The translations under genes and the position numbers were made by a program. The notes beneath the pieces were generated by a model that did no database searches, had not been told where the DNA came from, and worked only from the letters and a program-made list of their open reading frames with translations. A stretch of DNA of 5,175 nt from a bacterium (GTDB taxonomy: Bacteria; SZUA-79; Acidulodesulfobacterales; Acidulodesulfobacteraceae), in the NCBI GenBank assembly GCA_021791295.1, contig JAJYWW010000143.1:1-5175 (forward strand), given 5' to 3'. Below are positions 4,892 through 5,175 of the stretch, in pieces. Every line of letters starts with the position of its first letter. Position 1 is the first letter of the stretch.

Positions 4892-5175
4892 AAATAATAT
4901 TGCAAGCTTAGACATAGTTTGGCAGAAGACGGATATAGGGAAAGCCGAAAGATGCATTGTTAAGAATCATAAGCCGTGCGTCATATGGTTTACCGGCCTT
5001 AACTGTTCAGGCAAATCTACCATTGCTAACGCATTGGAACTCAGGTTGAATAAACTTAACTATCATACGTATCTTTTAGACGGAGACAATATAAGGCACG
5101 GTTTAAACAAAGACTTAGGCTTTAGTCCGGAAGACAGGACCGAGAATATGAGAAGGGTGGGAGAAGTCGCAAAAC
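4875..5175 (+). CDS. cysC: Adenylylsulfate kinase (APS kinase), N-terminal 100 residues, cut by window edge
   Basis: The frame from ATG 4875 matches CysC, which phosphorylates APS to PAPS using ATP. Visible features are [13 protein letters not shown], the P-loop [12 protein letters not shown] (38-49; the more usual form is GLSGSGKST), [35 protein letters not shown] (67-100), and the substrate-contact residues in DGDNIRHGL. Bacterial CysC is about 200 residues, so about half is in view and nothing seen is broken. AGGA at 4865-4868 lies six bases before the ATG. The neighbouring polysaccharide genes suggest PAPS for sulfation of a surface glycan, although sulfate assimilation is equally possible because the next genes are not visible. 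The start lies inside the tail of the gmd fragment. Confidence 0.92.
   Translation, partial: MNIVNRNNIASLDIVWQKTDIGKAERCIVKNHKPCVIWFTGLNCSGKSTIANALELRLNKLNYHTYLLDGDNIRHGLNKDLGFSPEDRTENMRRVGEVAK

Noticed and set aside
1..5175. CRISPR array, tRNA, rRNA, insertion sequence or transposase
   Set aside because: No regularly spaced repeats, no tRNA-like or rRNA-like sequence, and no transposase-like reading frame was found on either strand.

Overview
The window looks like an AT-rich chromosomal segment of a Gram-negative bacterium. The evidence is a Wzz-type chain-length protein and a GDP-mannose dehydratase fragment, which are typical of surface-polysaccharide loci, together with low-GC coding sequence and intergenic DNA rich in A/T runs. 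No sequence seen here fixes the taxon.

Layout. Positions 1-2400 are a compact series of conflict or stress modules. They are a DUF4143-type AAA ATPase read leftward and cut by the window edge (1-556), an MNT-HEPN nucleotidyltransferase/RNase-type toxin-antitoxin pair read rightward (737-1644), and a HigB/HigA-type toxin-antitoxin operon read leftward (2364 down to 1736). Positions 2407-3382 hold the decayed C-terminal part of a divergent adenosine deaminase, most like RdrB of the RADAR anti-phage system. It has lost its 5' part, contains a frame change, and shows no recognisable metal-binding histidine motif. Positions 3383-3534 are a promoter and leader with a strong hairpin. From 3535 onward is a surface-polysaccharide region: a Wzz-like protein (3535-4455), a 5' fragment of gmd that stops abruptly (4526-4891), and the start of cysC (4875 to the window end).

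How the parts may work together. The toxin-antitoxin pairs are self-contained and each should be autoregulated. A perfect inverted repeat overlaps the HigBA promoter, and another flanks the -35 box of the ATPase promoter. The most notable shared property is the start architecture. The first gene of all three left-hand modules has a sigma-70-like promoter with a 17-base spacer, and exactly six bases separate the -10 box from the ATG. Transcription should therefore begin at or next to the start codon, giving leaderless mRNAs. Downstream genes in the operons and the polysaccharide genes have Shine-Dalgarno sequences instead. On the right, Wzz sets polysaccharide chain length, GMD would have supplied GDP-4-keto-6-deoxymannose (the precursor of fucose, rhamnose or perosamine sugars), and CysC makes PAPS, which could feed sulfation of a polysaccharide or sulfate assimilation. 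The gmd break and the GC shifts inside wzz suggest recombination in this locus.
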